This document shows, piece after piece, positions 27,676-36,565 of a stretch of DNA of 64,000 bases. The DNA lies in NCBI RefSeq assembly GCF_004216755.1, contig NZ_SGWZ01000002.1, positions 496,001 through 560,000 of the forward strand, given 5' to 3'. The notes under the pieces are model-generated. The model was not told the origin of the DNA and searched no databases. It worked only from the letters and a program-made list of their open reading frames with translations. Origin of the DNA: Kerstersia gyiorum. Its GTDB lineage: Bacteria; Pseudomonadota; Gammaproteobacteria; Burkholderiales; Burkholderiaceae_B. How positions within the stretch are numbered: position 1 is the stretch's first letter; each line of letters begins with the position of its first letter. The position numbers and the translations under genes are program-made.

Positions 27676-27723
27676 CCCCAGGGCGTAGTCGCCGCTGGGC
27701 TGCGCCTGTTCCGGATGGCATGA

Positions 27724-27757
27724 CGCCGAAACCCGTTGCCGGGTTTCGGCGTTTTCG
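27724..27757 (+). terminator. Rho-independent terminator of uvrD
   Basis: Twelve-base arms CGCCGAAACCCG and CGGGTTTCGGCG enclose a TTGC loop (27724-27751) and are followed by TTTTC. It lies about 50 bases after the uvrD stop. Confidence 0.9.
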
Positions 27758-27776
27758 TTTTCCGTGCTGCCAGGCG

Positions 27777-28171
27777 AAAACCTTGCCCATACTTGAGGCC
27801 ATAGCCCAAGGCACGATCAAAGCCGATGTGTGCAGTCCAGATCAGCCCAGCGGCAATCAGGCCGGGGACATCGAAAAAAAGCCTGCGGCCAGGCATGGCA
27901 AGGCGCCGGCATAGGAGTGTGCGCAGTTATAGAAAACCGCGCCCAGCCTAGGGCCGGCGGCATAGCCGAACAGGGACAGATCCGGCACCAGAAAGCACAA
28001 GGCGAAAAGCCCCCAGCCGCTGCTGGTGAAGCTGTGATAGGCCAGGAGGCTGGCCAGCAGGACGCACAACCCTTCCAGTCTCAGCAGGCTCCGCACGCCA
28101 CCAACGGCAGCATGTGGAACCGTAGGGGTGGCGGAGAGCCGAGATGCTGTGGACGGGGAGGGGGGCAGCAT
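27777..28171 (-). pseudogene. DUF4260 family membrane protein, frameshifted
   Basis: Two overlapping minus-strand frames together encode one DUF4260-like protein. The first half (start 28171) carries LLRLEGLCVLLASLLAYHSF, CFLVPDLSLFGYAAGPRLGA and YNCAHSYAGALPCLAAGFF, then runs into a stop. The second half, in another frame, continues DVPGLIAAGLIWTAHIGFDR and LGYGLKYGQGF. The break is at a run of seven A (27874-27880). One extra base there would rejoin the frames. After the homology ends the second frame reads on through the uvrD terminator, so the natural stop may also be lost. It could be a real pseudogene, a slippage site or a sequencing error. Confidence 0.7.
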
Positions 28172-28197
28172 GGGCGTAGCGGGCGTGTGTTTGCGTG

Positions 28198-30144
28198 TCA
28201 GCCTTCGCTGGCATTGATGGTTTCGATGGCTTCCATCAGTTCCAGCCAGCGTTCTTCCTGGGCATCCACGCTTTTGCTCAGTTCGCCGTGTTCAGCGAGA
28301 GCCTTGACGCGCTCGTCGCGGCGGGAGTCATCGTAAAAAGCGGGATCGGCGATCAGTGCGTCCAGCGCCTCCAGGCGGCTGCGCTGGCTGTTCATTGCGG
28401 TTTCCACCTTGCGCAGTTCCGCTTCCAGCGGTTTGCGCTGCAGGGCCAGACGCTGACGCTGTTCGGCTTCCAGGCGTTTCTGGGCCTTGCGGTCTGGCGC
28501 GGGGTCGGCTTGCTGTTGGCGGGCTTCCTGGCGTTCTTCTGCGCGCGCCTGGGCCTGGCGGGCCGCCAACCAGTCGCGGTAGTCTTCCAGGTCGCCGTCG
28601 AATTCCTGGACGCCGCCATCGGCAACAATCCAGAAATCATCGACGGTGGTGCGCAACAGATGCCGGTCGTGCGATACCAGCAGCATACTGCCGCCGAATT
28701 CGGCCAGCGCGGTGGCCAGGGCTTCGCGGGTATCGACGTCCAGGTGGTTGCTGGGTTCGTCGAGCAGCAGCAGGTTGGGGCGTTGCCATACGACCAGCGC
28801 CAGCGCCAGCCGCGCCTTTTCCCCGCCGGACATCGGTGCTACCGGCCCGGTCGCGGCATCGCCGGAAAAACCGAAACCGCCCAGGTAATTGCGCAGTGTC
28901 TGTTCACGTTCCTCGGGCGCCAGGCGGGCCAGGTGCGCCAGCGGGGTGCTGTCCAGATCGAGCATGTCCAGCTGATGCTGGGCGAAGTAGCCGATCTTCA
29001 GGCCCTTGGACGCCACACGTGTGCCGCCCAGCAGCGGCAATTCGCCACAGAGCGACTTGATCATCGTACTTTTGCCGGCGCCGTTGGCACCCAGCACGCC
29101 AATGCGGCTGCCGCCGCGCACCATCAGCGTGACCTGCTGCAGGATGGCGCCATCGCTGGCGTCGTCATTGCCGCTGGCGTAGCCCATGGCTGCATTTTCC
29201 AGCGTCAGCAATGGATCGGGCATCTGTTCCGGCGAAGGAATGCGGATGTCGATGCCGGCTTCGGCCTGCAGGGGGGCGAGCACTTCCATGCGCGCCAGCG
29301 CCTTCACACGGCTTTGGGCCTGTTTGGCCTTGGTGGCCTTGGCCTTGAAGCGGTCGATGAAGGATTGCAGGCGGGCAGTTTCGCGGGTCTGGCGATCCCA
29401 GGCAATCTGGCTTTGGCGCAGGCGCTCGGCACGTTGCACCAGGAAGTCCTGATAGCCGCCACGGTAGCGCACCAGCTTGCCGTGGTCGAAATGCAGGATG
29501 GAACGGGCGACGGCATCCAGGAATTCGGTGTCGTGCGAAATCAGCATGACAGTACCCGGATACGCGCCCAACCAGCGTTCCAGCCACAGCATGGCGTCCA
29601 GATCCAGGTGGTTGGTCGGCTCGTCGAGCAGCAATAGATCCGACGGCGCCATCAGCGTGCGTGCAAGCGCCAGGCGCATGCGCCAGCCGCCGGAGAACGA
29701 CGAAACCGGCTGCATCCATTCGGATGGGGCGAAGCCCAGGCCCGCCAGCAGTTGCTCGGCGCGCGACGCCGCATCCCATACGCCGGCATCGCTCAGGGCG
29801 GCCTCGAGTTCGGCAATGCGCATGCCGTCGTCCTGGTCCGACAGGCTGGCGCGTTCGGCCTGCAGCGCGCGCAAATGCACGTCGCCGTCGATGACGAATT
29901 CACGCGCCGGGCGTTCGTCGGCAACGATTTCCTGGCGCACGCTGGCGATGTGCCAGCCTTGCGGGACATCCAGGGTGCCGGCGTCGGCATCGCGTTCGCC
30001 GCGCAGCAGTGCGAACAGTGTCGACTTGCCAGCGCCATTCTTGCCGACGATGCCGACACGCTCGCCGGGGTGGACAACAAAATCTGCGTCTTCCAGCAGC
30101 ACTTTGGTGCCGGCGCGCAGGTTCAAACGGGAAGCTCGTATCAC
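28198..30144 (-). CDS. ABC-F family ATPase (YheS-like)
   Basis: A 648-residue soluble protein with two ABC modules and no membrane domain. Module 1 has Walker A GKNGAGKST, signature SSFSGGWRMRLALA and Walker B LLLLDEPTNHLD. Module 2 has GANGAGKST, PMSGGEKARLALAL and LLLLDEPSNHLD. A charged linker between them and a C-terminal coiled coil (from about residue 530, QARAEERQEARQQQ onward) fit the YheS group, whose members act on the ribosome. It starts with GTG at 30144, overlapping the prmB stop, and ends the dap operon. Confidence 0.92.
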   Translation of the reverse strand: MIRASRLNLRAGTKVLLEDADFVVHPGERVGIVGKNGAGKSTLFALLRGERDADAGTLDVPQGWHIASVRQEIVADERPAREFVIDGDVHLRALQAERASLSDQDDGMRIAELEAALSDAGVWDAASRAEQLLAGLGFAPSEWMQPVSSFSGGWRMRLALARTLMAPSDLLLLDEPTNHLDLDAMLWLERWLGAYPGTVMLISHDTEFLDAVARSILHFDHGKLVRYRGGYQDFLVQRAERLRQSQIAWDRQTRETARLQSFIDRFKAKATKAKQAQSRVKALARMEVLAPLQAEAGIDIRIPSPEQMPDPLLTLENAAMGYASGNDDASDGAILQQVTLMVRGGSRIGVLGANGAGKSTMIKSLCGELPLLGGTRVASKGLKIGYFAQHQLDMLDLDSTPLAHLARLAPEEREQTLRNYLGGFGFSGDAATGPVAPMSGGEKARLALALVVWQRPNLLLLDEPSNHLDVDTREALATALAEFGGSMLLVSHDRHLLRTTVDDFWIVADGGVQEFDGDLEDYRDWLAARQAQARAEERQEARQQQADPAPDRKAQKRLEAEQRQRLALQRKPLEAELRKVETAMNSQRSRLEALDALIADPAFYDDSRRDERVKALAEHGELSKSVDAQEERWLELMEAIETINASEG

Positions 30145-31097
30145 GTCGTCAACTGGTCGCGCGTCAGCAGCATGATCGGGTGCAGGCCGCTGGCGGTATC
30201 CAGCCAGATGGGTTCCAGACCGGGGAATGCCCGGGCGAAGTGGTCGTGCTCGTGCCCGATTTCCAGGACGAGGATGCCATTGTTGTCGAGGTAGCGGGGA
30301 GCCTGGCCGATGATGGTGCGCACGAGATCCATGCCGTCGTCGCCACCCGCCAGGGCGCCGCGCGGCTCATGGCGGAATTCCTGTGGCAGCGCACCCATCG
30401 AATCTTCATTCACGTAAGGCGGGTTGCTGATGATGACCTGGTAGCGGGCGTCCTGGGGCAGGGGCTGGTAGAGATCGCCCTGGTAAAGGCTGAGGCGATC
30501 CTGCAGGCCGTAATCATCGACATTGGCACGGGCTACTTCCAGCGCGTCGGCCGAGAGGTCTACGGCATCGACATGCGCCTGCGGGAAGGCATGCGCCGCC
30601 AGGATGGCCAGGCAGGCAGAACCGGTGCAGAGATCCAGTGCACGCGTCACGCTTTCCGGGTCATCCAGCCAGGGCGTCAGGCCCTGTACCAGCCACTCCG
30701 CAATCGGCGAACGGGGCACAATAACCCGTTCATCCACACGGAAGCGATAGCCCTGCAGCAGGGCCTCGCCCGTCAGGTAGGGCGCAGGCAGACGTTCATC
30801 AATGCGACGGCGGTAGATATCCAGCACGGCATTGCGTTCCGCTGGCAGCAGGCGGGCATCCAGGAACGGCTCCAGGGTGTCGGCAGGCAGGTTCAGCGTA
30901 TGCAGCGCCAGATAGGCGGCCTCGTCCCAGGCGTTGTCGCTGCCGTGGCCAAAGACCAGATTGGCGGCACGGAAGCGCGAAACGCCATAGCGCACGAGAT
31001 CGCGCAGCGTCAGCAGCTCTTGTGCGGCATCCGCAGCGATGGCAGACGTGGCGTTGCCATGGGCGCCGGCTTGGCTGGCGTTGTTTGTCATGTTCAT
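30141..31097 (-). CDS. prmB: Ribosomal protein uL3 glutamine methyltransferase
   Basis: A 318-residue SAM-dependent enzyme that N5-methylates a glutamine of ribosomal protein L3. Motif I is ALDLCTGSACLAILAA and the catalytic NPPY motif is VIISNPPYVNEDSM. The PrmB-type N-terminus is LTLRDLVRYGVSRFRAANLVFGHG. NVDDYGL and the C-terminal GLEPIWLDTASG also fit PrmB rather than PrmC. The ATG at 31097 overlaps the dapE stop (ATGA), so I choose it over upstream in-frame ATGs. Confidence 0.93.
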   Translation of the reverse strand: MNMTNNASQAGAHGNATSAIAADAAQELLTLRDLVRYGVSRFRAANLVFGHGSDNAWDEAAYLALHTLNLPADTLEPFLDARLLPAERNAVLDIYRRRIDERLPAPYLTGEALLQGYRFRVDERVIVPRSPIAEWLVQGLTPWLDDPESVTRALDLCTGSACLAILAAHAFPQAHVDAVDLSADALEVARANVDDYGLQDRLSLYQGDLYQPLPQDARYQVIISNPPYVNEDSMGALPQEFRHEPRGALAGGDDGMDLVRTIIGQAPRYLDNNGILVLEIGHEHDHFARAFPGLEPIWLDTASGLHPIMLLTRDQLTT

Positions 31098-32251
31098 GCT
31101 TGGGCAGTAGGGCGCAGCAGGGTTTCCAGCGTGCGCCGATAAATGTTTTTCAGGGGCTCCAGGCTGTCGGCTGGAATGTTTTCGTTGACCTGGTGGATCG
31201 TGGCATTGATCGGGCCGAATTCCAGTACCTGAGGGCAAATCCTGGCGATGAAGCGGCCGTCGGAGGTGCCTCCGGTGGTCGAGAGTTCCGCCGTTACGCC
31301 GGTTTCCAAGGCGATGGCATCTGTCACCGCCGCGGTGAGGGTACCAGGTTCCGTCAGGAAAGGCTCGCCGCCCAGCTCCCAGGCCAGTTCGTAGTCCAGT
31401 CCGTGTCGGTCCAGCAGCGCATGCACCTGAGTCTTCAAGCCTTCGGCAGTGCTGGCGCTGGAAAAACGGAAATTGAACACTACCTGCAGTTCACCAGGCA
31501 CGACATTGGTGGCGCCGGTGCCGGCATGGATGTTCGAGACCTGAAAGGTCGTGGGCGGGAAAAAAGCATTGCCCTGGTCCCACTCGGTGCCCGCCAGTTC
31601 GGCCAAGGCAGCTGCGGCCAGGTGGACCGGGTTGCGGGCCAGGTGCGGGTAGGCAACGTGTCCTTGCCTGCCGATCACGCGCAGTCGGCCCGTCAGGGAA
31701 CCGCGGCGGCCGTTTTTGATGGTGTCACCCAGCGTCTGGCCCGAAGTCGGCTCGCCGACGATGCAGAAATCCAGTTGTTCACCACGGGCCTGCAGATGTT
31801 CGCAGACATGGCGCGTTCCGTGCAAGGCCGGGCCTTCTTCGTCGGAGGTGATCAGCAGCGCGATGGCTCCATCATGGTCGGGGCGGGCCTGGATGAACTC
31901 CTCGCAGGCGACGACGAAGGCGGCGATAGCGCTTTTCATGTCGGCAGCGCCGCGTGCGTACAAACGGCCATCCCGCAGCGTGGGAGTAAAGGGCGGGCTG
32001 TCCCAGGCGGCTTCGGGGCCGGTAGGCACGACATCGGTATGCCCGGCGAAAACCAGTAGCGGCCGGGCGCTACCACGTCGCGCCCAGAGATTGGTCACGC
32101 CGCCGGCGCTGATGGTCTCGATGCTGAAACCCAGCGGCGCCAGCCGGCTGGCCAGCAAAGCCTGGCAGCCAGCATCGTCGGGGGTCACGCTGGCGCGTGC
32201 CAGCAATTCGCTGGCCAGCGTCAGGACGGCATTGTCGCCTGGGGCGCTCAT
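31094..32251 (-). CDS. dapE: Succinyl-diaminopimelate desuccinylase
   Basis: A 385-residue M20-family di-zinc hydrolase releasing LL-diaminopimelate and succinate in lysine and cell-wall synthesis. Metal-site motifs: LVFAGHTDVVPTG, YARGAADMKSAIAAF, LLITSDEEGPALHGT and, near the end, TTGGTSDGRFIA. The ATG at 32251 overlaps the dapD stop by four bases. Confidence 0.96.
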   Translation of the reverse strand: MSAPGDNAVLTLASELLARASVTPDDAGCQALLASRLAPLGFSIETISAGGVTNLWARRGSARPLLVFAGHTDVVPTGPEAAWDSPPFTPTLRDGRLYARGAADMKSAIAAFVVACEEFIQARPDHDGAIALLITSDEEGPALHGTRHVCEHLQARGEQLDFCIVGEPTSGQTLGDTIKNGRRGSLTGRLRVIGRQGHVAYPHLARNPVHLAAAALAELAGTEWDQGNAFFPPTTFQVSNIHAGTGATNVVPGELQVVFNFRFSSASTAEGLKTQVHALLDRHGLDYELAWELGGEPFLTEPGTLTAAVTDAIALETGVTAELSTTGGTSDGRFIARICPQVLEFGPINATIHQVNENIPADSLEPLKNIYRRTLETLLRPTAQA

Positions 32252-33072
32252 ACCGACCTCAGCAGCTCGTTGATGCCGGTCTTGGCGCGAGTCTGGGCAT
32301 CTACGCGTTTGACGATCACCGCGCAAGCCAGGCTGTGGCTGCCATCTGCGGCAGGCAGGCTGCCAGGGACGACCACCGAGCCAGAAGGCACACGGCCATA
32401 GATGATTTCGCCCGTGGTGCGGTCATAGATGCGGGTGCTTTGCGACAGATAGACCCCCATCGCCAGCACGGAATTTTCTTCCACGATGACGCCTTCCACC
32501 ACTTCGGAACGTGCGCCGATGAAGCAGTTGTCCTCAATGATGGTCGGGGCGGCCTGCAGCGGCTCCAGCACGCCGCCGATACCCACGCCGCCGGACAGGT
32601 GCACGTTCTTGCCGATTTGTGCGCACGAGCCGACCGTCGCCCAGGTATCGACCATGGTGCCTTCATCCACATAGGCGCCGATATTGACGTAAGAAGGCAT
32701 CAGCACCACGTTGCGGGCAATGTGCGCGCCATGGCGGGCCACAGCTGGCGGCACCACGCGCACGCCCTCGGCCGCAAAGCGCTCGGCGCTGTAGTTGGCG
32801 TATTTCAGGGCAACCTTGTCATAGAACTGCAGCGGGGCGCCGCCCATGGGCTGGTTATCCTGCAGCCGGAAGGACAACAGCACGGCCTGCTTGAGCCACT
32901 GATGCACCTGCCATTTACCGTCGATCTTCTCCGCCACGCGCAGCTTGCCGGTATTCAGGCCGTCGAGAATCTCGTCGACTGCGGTTTTCAGGCTGGCGGG
33001 GTGATGCGCGGCGTTGATGTTGGCGCGGTCTTCCCAGGCTTGTTCGATGGTGTTCTGCAGTTGTGCTGTCAT
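32248..33072 (-). CDS. dapD: Tetrahydrodipicolinate N-succinyltransferase
   Basis: A 274-residue enzyme that transfers succinate from succinyl-CoA to tetrahydrodipicolinate. The central left-handed beta-helix is visible as hexapeptide repeats (ARNVVLMPSYVNIGAYVDEGTMVDTWATVGSCAQIGKNVHLSGGVGIGG). The following ENCFIGARSEVVEGVIVEENSVL stretch completes the acyl-CoA site region. Length is typical. It lies 37 bases after dapC and overlaps dapE. Confidence 0.97.
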   Translation of the reverse strand: MTAQLQNTIEQAWEDRANINAAHHPASLKTAVDEILDGLNTGKLRVAEKIDGKWQVHQWLKQAVLLSFRLQDNQPMGGAPLQFYDKVALKYANYSAERFAAEGVRVVPPAVARHGAHIARNVVLMPSYVNIGAYVDEGTMVDTWATVGSCAQIGKNVHLSGGVGIGGVLEPLQAAPTIIEDNCFIGARSEVVEGVIVEENSVLAMGVYLSQSTRIYDRTTGEIIYGRVPSGSVVVPGSLPAADGSHSLACAVIVKRVDAQTRAKTGINELLRSV

Positions 33073-33109
33073 GCTTTCAGGTCCGGCTGTGTGGAAAAAT
33101 CTGTGGGGT

Positions 33110-34321
33110 TTACTTGGGGGTCTGGTAACGCGATTTTACGTGCCGCGCAATACGCTCAGCGGCTTCGACGCATTCCTCCAGCGGCGCAACCAGCGCCAGG
33201 CGGATGCGTCCTGCGCCAGGGTTGTAGCCATGTTGCTCGCGCGCCAGGAAACTGCCCGGCAGTACGCCGACACCGGTGGCCGCGTACAGATCGCGGGCGA
33301 AATCGGTATCGGCTATCGGCGTGCCCGCCCATAGGTAGAACGAGGCGTCCGGCATCTGCACGTCCAGCACCTCTTTCAGAATGGGGTAGACGGCGGCGAA
33401 CTTGGCCCGGTATGCCGCACGGTTGGCCAGCACGTGTTCCTCGTCGCTCCAGGCGGCGATGCTGGCCTGGGTAACGATGGGGCTCATCGCGCTGCCGTGA
33501 TACGTGCGGTAAAGCAGGAACTTGCCAATCAGGCTGGCATCGCCGGCGACAAAACCCGAGCGCAGGCCAGGCAGGTTGGAACGCTTGGACAAGCTGGAAA
33601 ACACCACCAGCCTGGCATAGTCCGTACGGCCCAGTTGCTGCGCTGCCTGTAGCGCGCCCAAAGGCGGTCGCGCCTCGTCCGGGAAAATTTCGGAATAGCA
33701 CTCGTCGCTGGCGATCACAAAACCGTAGCGGTCGGACAGGGCAAACAACTCGCGCCACTCGTCCAGGCGGATCACGCTGCCGGCGGGATTGCCAGGTGAG
33801 CACACATAAAGCAATTGTGTCCGCTGCCAGATCTCGGCGGGTACCTTGCTCCAATCCGAGGAGAAATTCAGCGAGGCCTCGGCTGGCGCATAGTAGGGCT
33901 GTGCCCCGGCCAGCAGCGCGGCACCTTCATAGATCTGATAGAACGGATTCGGGCATACCACCAAAGGCTCAGGCGCGCTGCTGTCCACTACCACCTGGGC
34001 AAAGGCAAACAGCGCTTCGCGAGACCCCAGCACAGGCAGCACCTGGGTGTCGGCATCCGGAGCCGGAATGCCGTAGCGGCGTCCGAGCCAGTCCGCGATG
34101 GTCTGGCGCAGGATCGGATCGCCTTTGGTGGGAGGGTAATGGGACAGGCTGTCCAGTGCGGCGGCCATCGCAGTGCGCACACGTGCCGGAGCGGCATGGC
34201 GAGGTTCGCCGATATGCAAGGGGATGGGCTTGAGCGCCTCCGGTGCCGGGCCGGCTTCGGCCAGCAGCTTGCGGAGCTTCTCGAAAGGGTAGGGATTGAG
34301 CAGGTTCAGGCGTGGGTTCAT
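33110..34321 (-). CDS. dapC: Succinyldiaminopimelate transaminase
   Basis: A 403-residue class I PLP-dependent aminotransferase. It begins MNPRLNLLNPYPFEKLRKLL, the known beta-proteobacterial DapC start. The PLP lysine is in FSSLSKRSNLPGLRSGFVAGD, and the cofactor-binding Asp and Tyr region is IASDECYSEIF. Its place as first gene of dapC-dapD-dapE supports the DapC role over other N-acyl-DAP or aspartate-type aminotransferases. The operon continues into prmB and the ABC-F gene. Confidence 0.95.
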   Translation of the reverse strand: MNPRLNLLNPYPFEKLRKLLAEAGPAPEALKPIPLHIGEPRHAAPARVRTAMAAALDSLSHYPPTKGDPILRQTIADWLGRRYGIPAPDADTQVLPVLGSREALFAFAQVVVDSSAPEPLVVCPNPFYQIYEGAALLAGAQPYYAPAEASLNFSSDWSKVPAEIWQRTQLLYVCSPGNPAGSVIRLDEWRELFALSDRYGFVIASDECYSEIFPDEARPPLGALQAAQQLGRTDYARLVVFSSLSKRSNLPGLRSGFVAGDASLIGKFLLYRTYHGSAMSPIVTQASIAAWSDEEHVLANRAAYRAKFAAVYPILKEVLDVQMPDASFYLWAGTPIADTDFARDLYAATGVGVLPGSFLAREQHGYNPGAGRIRLALVAPLEECVEAAERIARHVKSRYQTPK

Positions 34322-34340
34322 GAAAGTACCCTGGGGGTTG

Positions 34341-34370
34341 TAGACGTAATTCTACCAAGTCGGCTACAAT
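34341..34370 (+). promoter_or_regulatory. Candidate tRNA-Leu promoter
   Basis: TACAAT at 34365-34370 matches the -10 consensus. Upstream, TAGACG (34341-34346, 18-base spacing) or TTGTAG (34339-34344, 20-base spacing) could be the -35 element. Transcription would start about 45 bases before the mature tRNA. Confidence 0.45.
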
Positions 34371-34421
34371 AATCGGCTTCGTATGTAAAAGCTTACGAGC
34401 AGAAAGCAGTAGTCCCCGAGT

Positions 34422-34508
34422 GCGAGGGTGGCGAAATTGGTAGACGCACCAGGTTTAGGTCCTGACGCCGTAACAGGTGTAGGGGTTCGAGTCCCCTCCC
34501 TCGCACCA
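34422..34508 (+). tRNA. tRNA-Leu (anticodon UAG)
   Basis: An 87-base class II tRNA. The acceptor arms are GCGAGGG and CCCTCGC, followed by A and an encoded CCA. The D arm contains AATTGGTAGACGC. The anticodon loop TTTAGGT gives UAG, reading CUA and other CUN codons. A long variable arm and the T arm GGGGTTCGAGTCCCC follow. It closely resembles E. coli leuW. Confidence 0.97.
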
Positions 34509-34587
34509 TGAATTATCAATAAAATCAACGGATTATAATTTTCCCGTCGTGATTCTAGGCCTGTTGCAGGTTGGCCGAAAGCATCAT

Positions 34588-34617
34588 AAAGACAACATTT
34601 TCATGTTGTCTTTTTTG
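34588..34617 (+). terminator. Intrinsic terminator after tRNA-Leu
   Basis: Arms AAAGACAACA and TGTTGTCTTT with a short loop, followed by a T run, about 80 bases downstream of the tRNA CCA end. It probably ends the tRNA precursor. Confidence 0.85.
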
Positions 34618-35027
34618 TTGCCCGTCACTTTGGCAACACGAAGTCTCTGGTACCAGGGAGCATTTCAGGCTTTCGTCCGGATGCCAGGCCAGGTACCGCT
34701 GGGTTCCTTGGGAATCTGGCAGCGATTGCTTGACGGTACAGTGAGATCACTCCTCAAGAAAAGAAACGGTGCTCTGCACCCGATCCCCCCAAAAAAATGC
34801 TAAATCCGTGTCCAACCTTGGCGGGCTGGGGGACGCACGCTGTTCACGTCATTTCGATGATTGGACGGTCGGTGGATTTCGATTTCTTCATGTCATAGAA
34901 GCTATAAATAAGGAAACCCTACTTTTTCGGCATCGCTTTTTAAAGTGGCATTACAATCTTTTGTTACAGGAAGATTGGCAAGCAGGATTGGCGTAATGTT
35001 GGCTCTTGAAAAGAGGGTGGTCTTGTT
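34618..35027. other. Intergenic region before the Sel1-repeat gene
   Basis: No gene is supported. Short open frames here lack ribosome sites and family features. The second half, from about 34850, becomes AT-richer and probably holds the promoter of the Sel1-repeat gene. I looked for a duplicated tRNA 3' end that would mark an integrated element and did not see one. Confidence 0.4.
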
Positions 35028-36314
35028 TTGAAGAAATTTCTGGTAGTCGCAGCTTTTCTGGGTTGCAGCACCGGCAGCCTGGCTCAGGCTACTGCGCAGC
35101 TGACCGCGTTGGGGCAAGGAGGCGCACCAGCGCAATTCAATCAAGACGTCGCGGTGGGACAAGGCGCATTCCTTGCCAAATACCAGGCCAAGATGGTGGA
35201 GTGGGTTCGCCAGGCGGCCGAAGAAGGGCAGGCGGAGGCCCAGTTCAATCTGGGCATCATGCTGGCAAATGGTTTTGGTCTGGCCAAGGATGACGCGCAA
35301 GCGGCTATTTGGTGGCGCCGAGCGGCTGAGCAAGGTTATGCGCCGGCGCAATTCAACTTGGGCGTAATGCTCGAGCTAGGAACAGGCGTGGCCCAGGATG
35401 AGGCCCAGGCGATTCAATGGTATCGCCGAGCTGCGGAACAGGGGCTGGCGCAGGCACAACATAATCTGGCTGTCCGGCTGGACGAAGGCAAGGATATTGC
35501 CCGAGACGAGGTGCAGGCACTCCAGTGGTATCGCCAAGCCGCAGAGCAGGGCTTGGCCCTCGCGCAGTTCAATCTGGGCGTCAAGCTGGAAGAAGGCAAG
35601 ATTGTTGCCAAAGACGCAGATCAGGCGCTCCAGTGGTATCGCCTGGCTGCCGAGCAAGGCCTTTTGCAAGCGCAGGTCAATCTGGGAATCATGCTGGCAG
35701 AAGGCAAAGGCGTTGCCAAAGATGAGGCCCAAGCGATGCAATGGTATCGCCGGGCGGCGGAGCAGGGTGACGTGCAAGCGCTATACAATATAGGCGTTAT
35801 GCTGATGAGCGGCAGTGGCGTCGCTCAAGACAAGGAGCAAGCGGCGCAGTTGTTTCGTGTGGCCGCTGAGAGCGGCTTTGCCCAAGCTCAATTCAACCTG
35901 GGGCTGATGCTGGCGAACGGTGATGGTATCGCCAGAGACTATGCGCAGGCGGTGCAGTGGTATCGGCGGGCCGCTTTGCAGGGCGTGGCAGCAGGGCAAT
36001 ACCAGCTGGGTTTCATGCTGGAAAAAGGGTTGGGTATCGCCAGGGATTATGCGCAGGCGCTCCAGTGGTACCGTCGCGCAGCCGAGCAGGGGGACGCGTT
36101 GGCGCAATCCAGTCTGGGCGGAATGCTGACCTTGGGTACCGGCGTTCGTAAAGATTATCCGCAAGCGTATTTCTGGTTGTTGTTGGCAAGCACCGGAGAT
36201 GATTCTGCAAAAATGATGCGCGATTTTGTTGAAAAGAGCCTCAGCAGCGCCGAGATCAGTCAAGCCCAGGCCAGGGCCAGTGCCTGGCGCCCGACACTTG
36301 AAAATCAACCTTGA
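35028..36314 (+). CDS. Exported Sel1-repeat protein (nine repeats)
   Basis: A 428-residue solenoid protein. It has a signal peptide (MKKFLVVAAFLGCSTGSLAQ), then nine near-perfect 36-residue Sel1/TPR-like units across about residues 64-387. Each follows the pattern AEQGxAxAQxNLGxMLxxGxGVAxDxxQAxxWYRRA. A short Ala/Glu-rich tail follows. Such proteins act as scaffolds for protein contacts in the periplasm or outer membrane; no specific partner can be named. The start is TTG at 35028, with GAGGGTGG ahead. The Cys in FLGC is a weak lipobox candidate. The 108-base DNA units are also similar to each other. Confidence 0.9.
   Translation: MKKFLVVAAFLGCSTGSLAQATAQLTALGQGGAPAQFNQDVAVGQGAFLAKYQAKMVEWVRQAAEEGQAEAQFNLGIMLANGFGLAKDDAQAAIWWRRAAEQGYAPAQFNLGVMLELGTGVAQDEAQAIQWYRRAAEQGLAQAQHNLAVRLDEGKDIARDEVQALQWYRQAAEQGLALAQFNLGVKLEEGKIVAKDADQALQWYRLAAEQGLLQAQVNLGIMLAEGKGVAKDEAQAMQWYRRAAEQGDVQALYNIGVMLMSGSGVAQDKEQAAQLFRVAAESGFAQAQFNLGLMLANGDGIARDYAQAVQWYRRAALQGVAAGQYQLGFMLEKGLGIARDYAQALQWYRRAAEQGDALAQSSLGGMLTLGTGVRKDYPQAYFWLLLASTGDDSAKMMRDFVEKSLSSAEISQAQARASAWRPTLENQP
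35217..36190 (+). repeat. Nine tandem 108-base coding repeats (Sel1 units)
   Basis: The Sel1 gene contains nine in-frame units of 108 bases, with recurring stretches such as CAGTGGTATCGCC and CCAGTGGTATCGC. Units differ at many positions, so this is an old array, but it could still recombine and change copy number. Confidence 0.7.
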
Positions 36315-36565
36315 TCTCAGGGGCCGGTCTGTTTGCCCCGTTTCCTCATCATGCAAGCCGATGGCACCAGAATTTCAAAAATCCACCGCGCTTCGTCTAT
36401 GCTGGCTGGGTACACATTTCTAATGTGCAACTGAGTGCCCGACAGTGCTTCGTGCGGTCGGGAGGGATTGCCATTGCCGCAATGGCTTTCATGCGTGGTT
36501 TGTCAACGGGTTTGCCGCTTTCTGTCCTCTGGGATAGGGGTGGATCATGCGAGGAACGCTGCAAC

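Noticed and set aside
34422..34508. tRNA-Leu as an integration site for a genomic island
   Set aside because: No integrase gene follows and I could not see a repeat of the tRNA 3' end in the next kilobases.
35217..36190. CRISPR-like array
   Set aside because: The repeats are 108 bases, without spacers, in frame and coding for Sel1 units.
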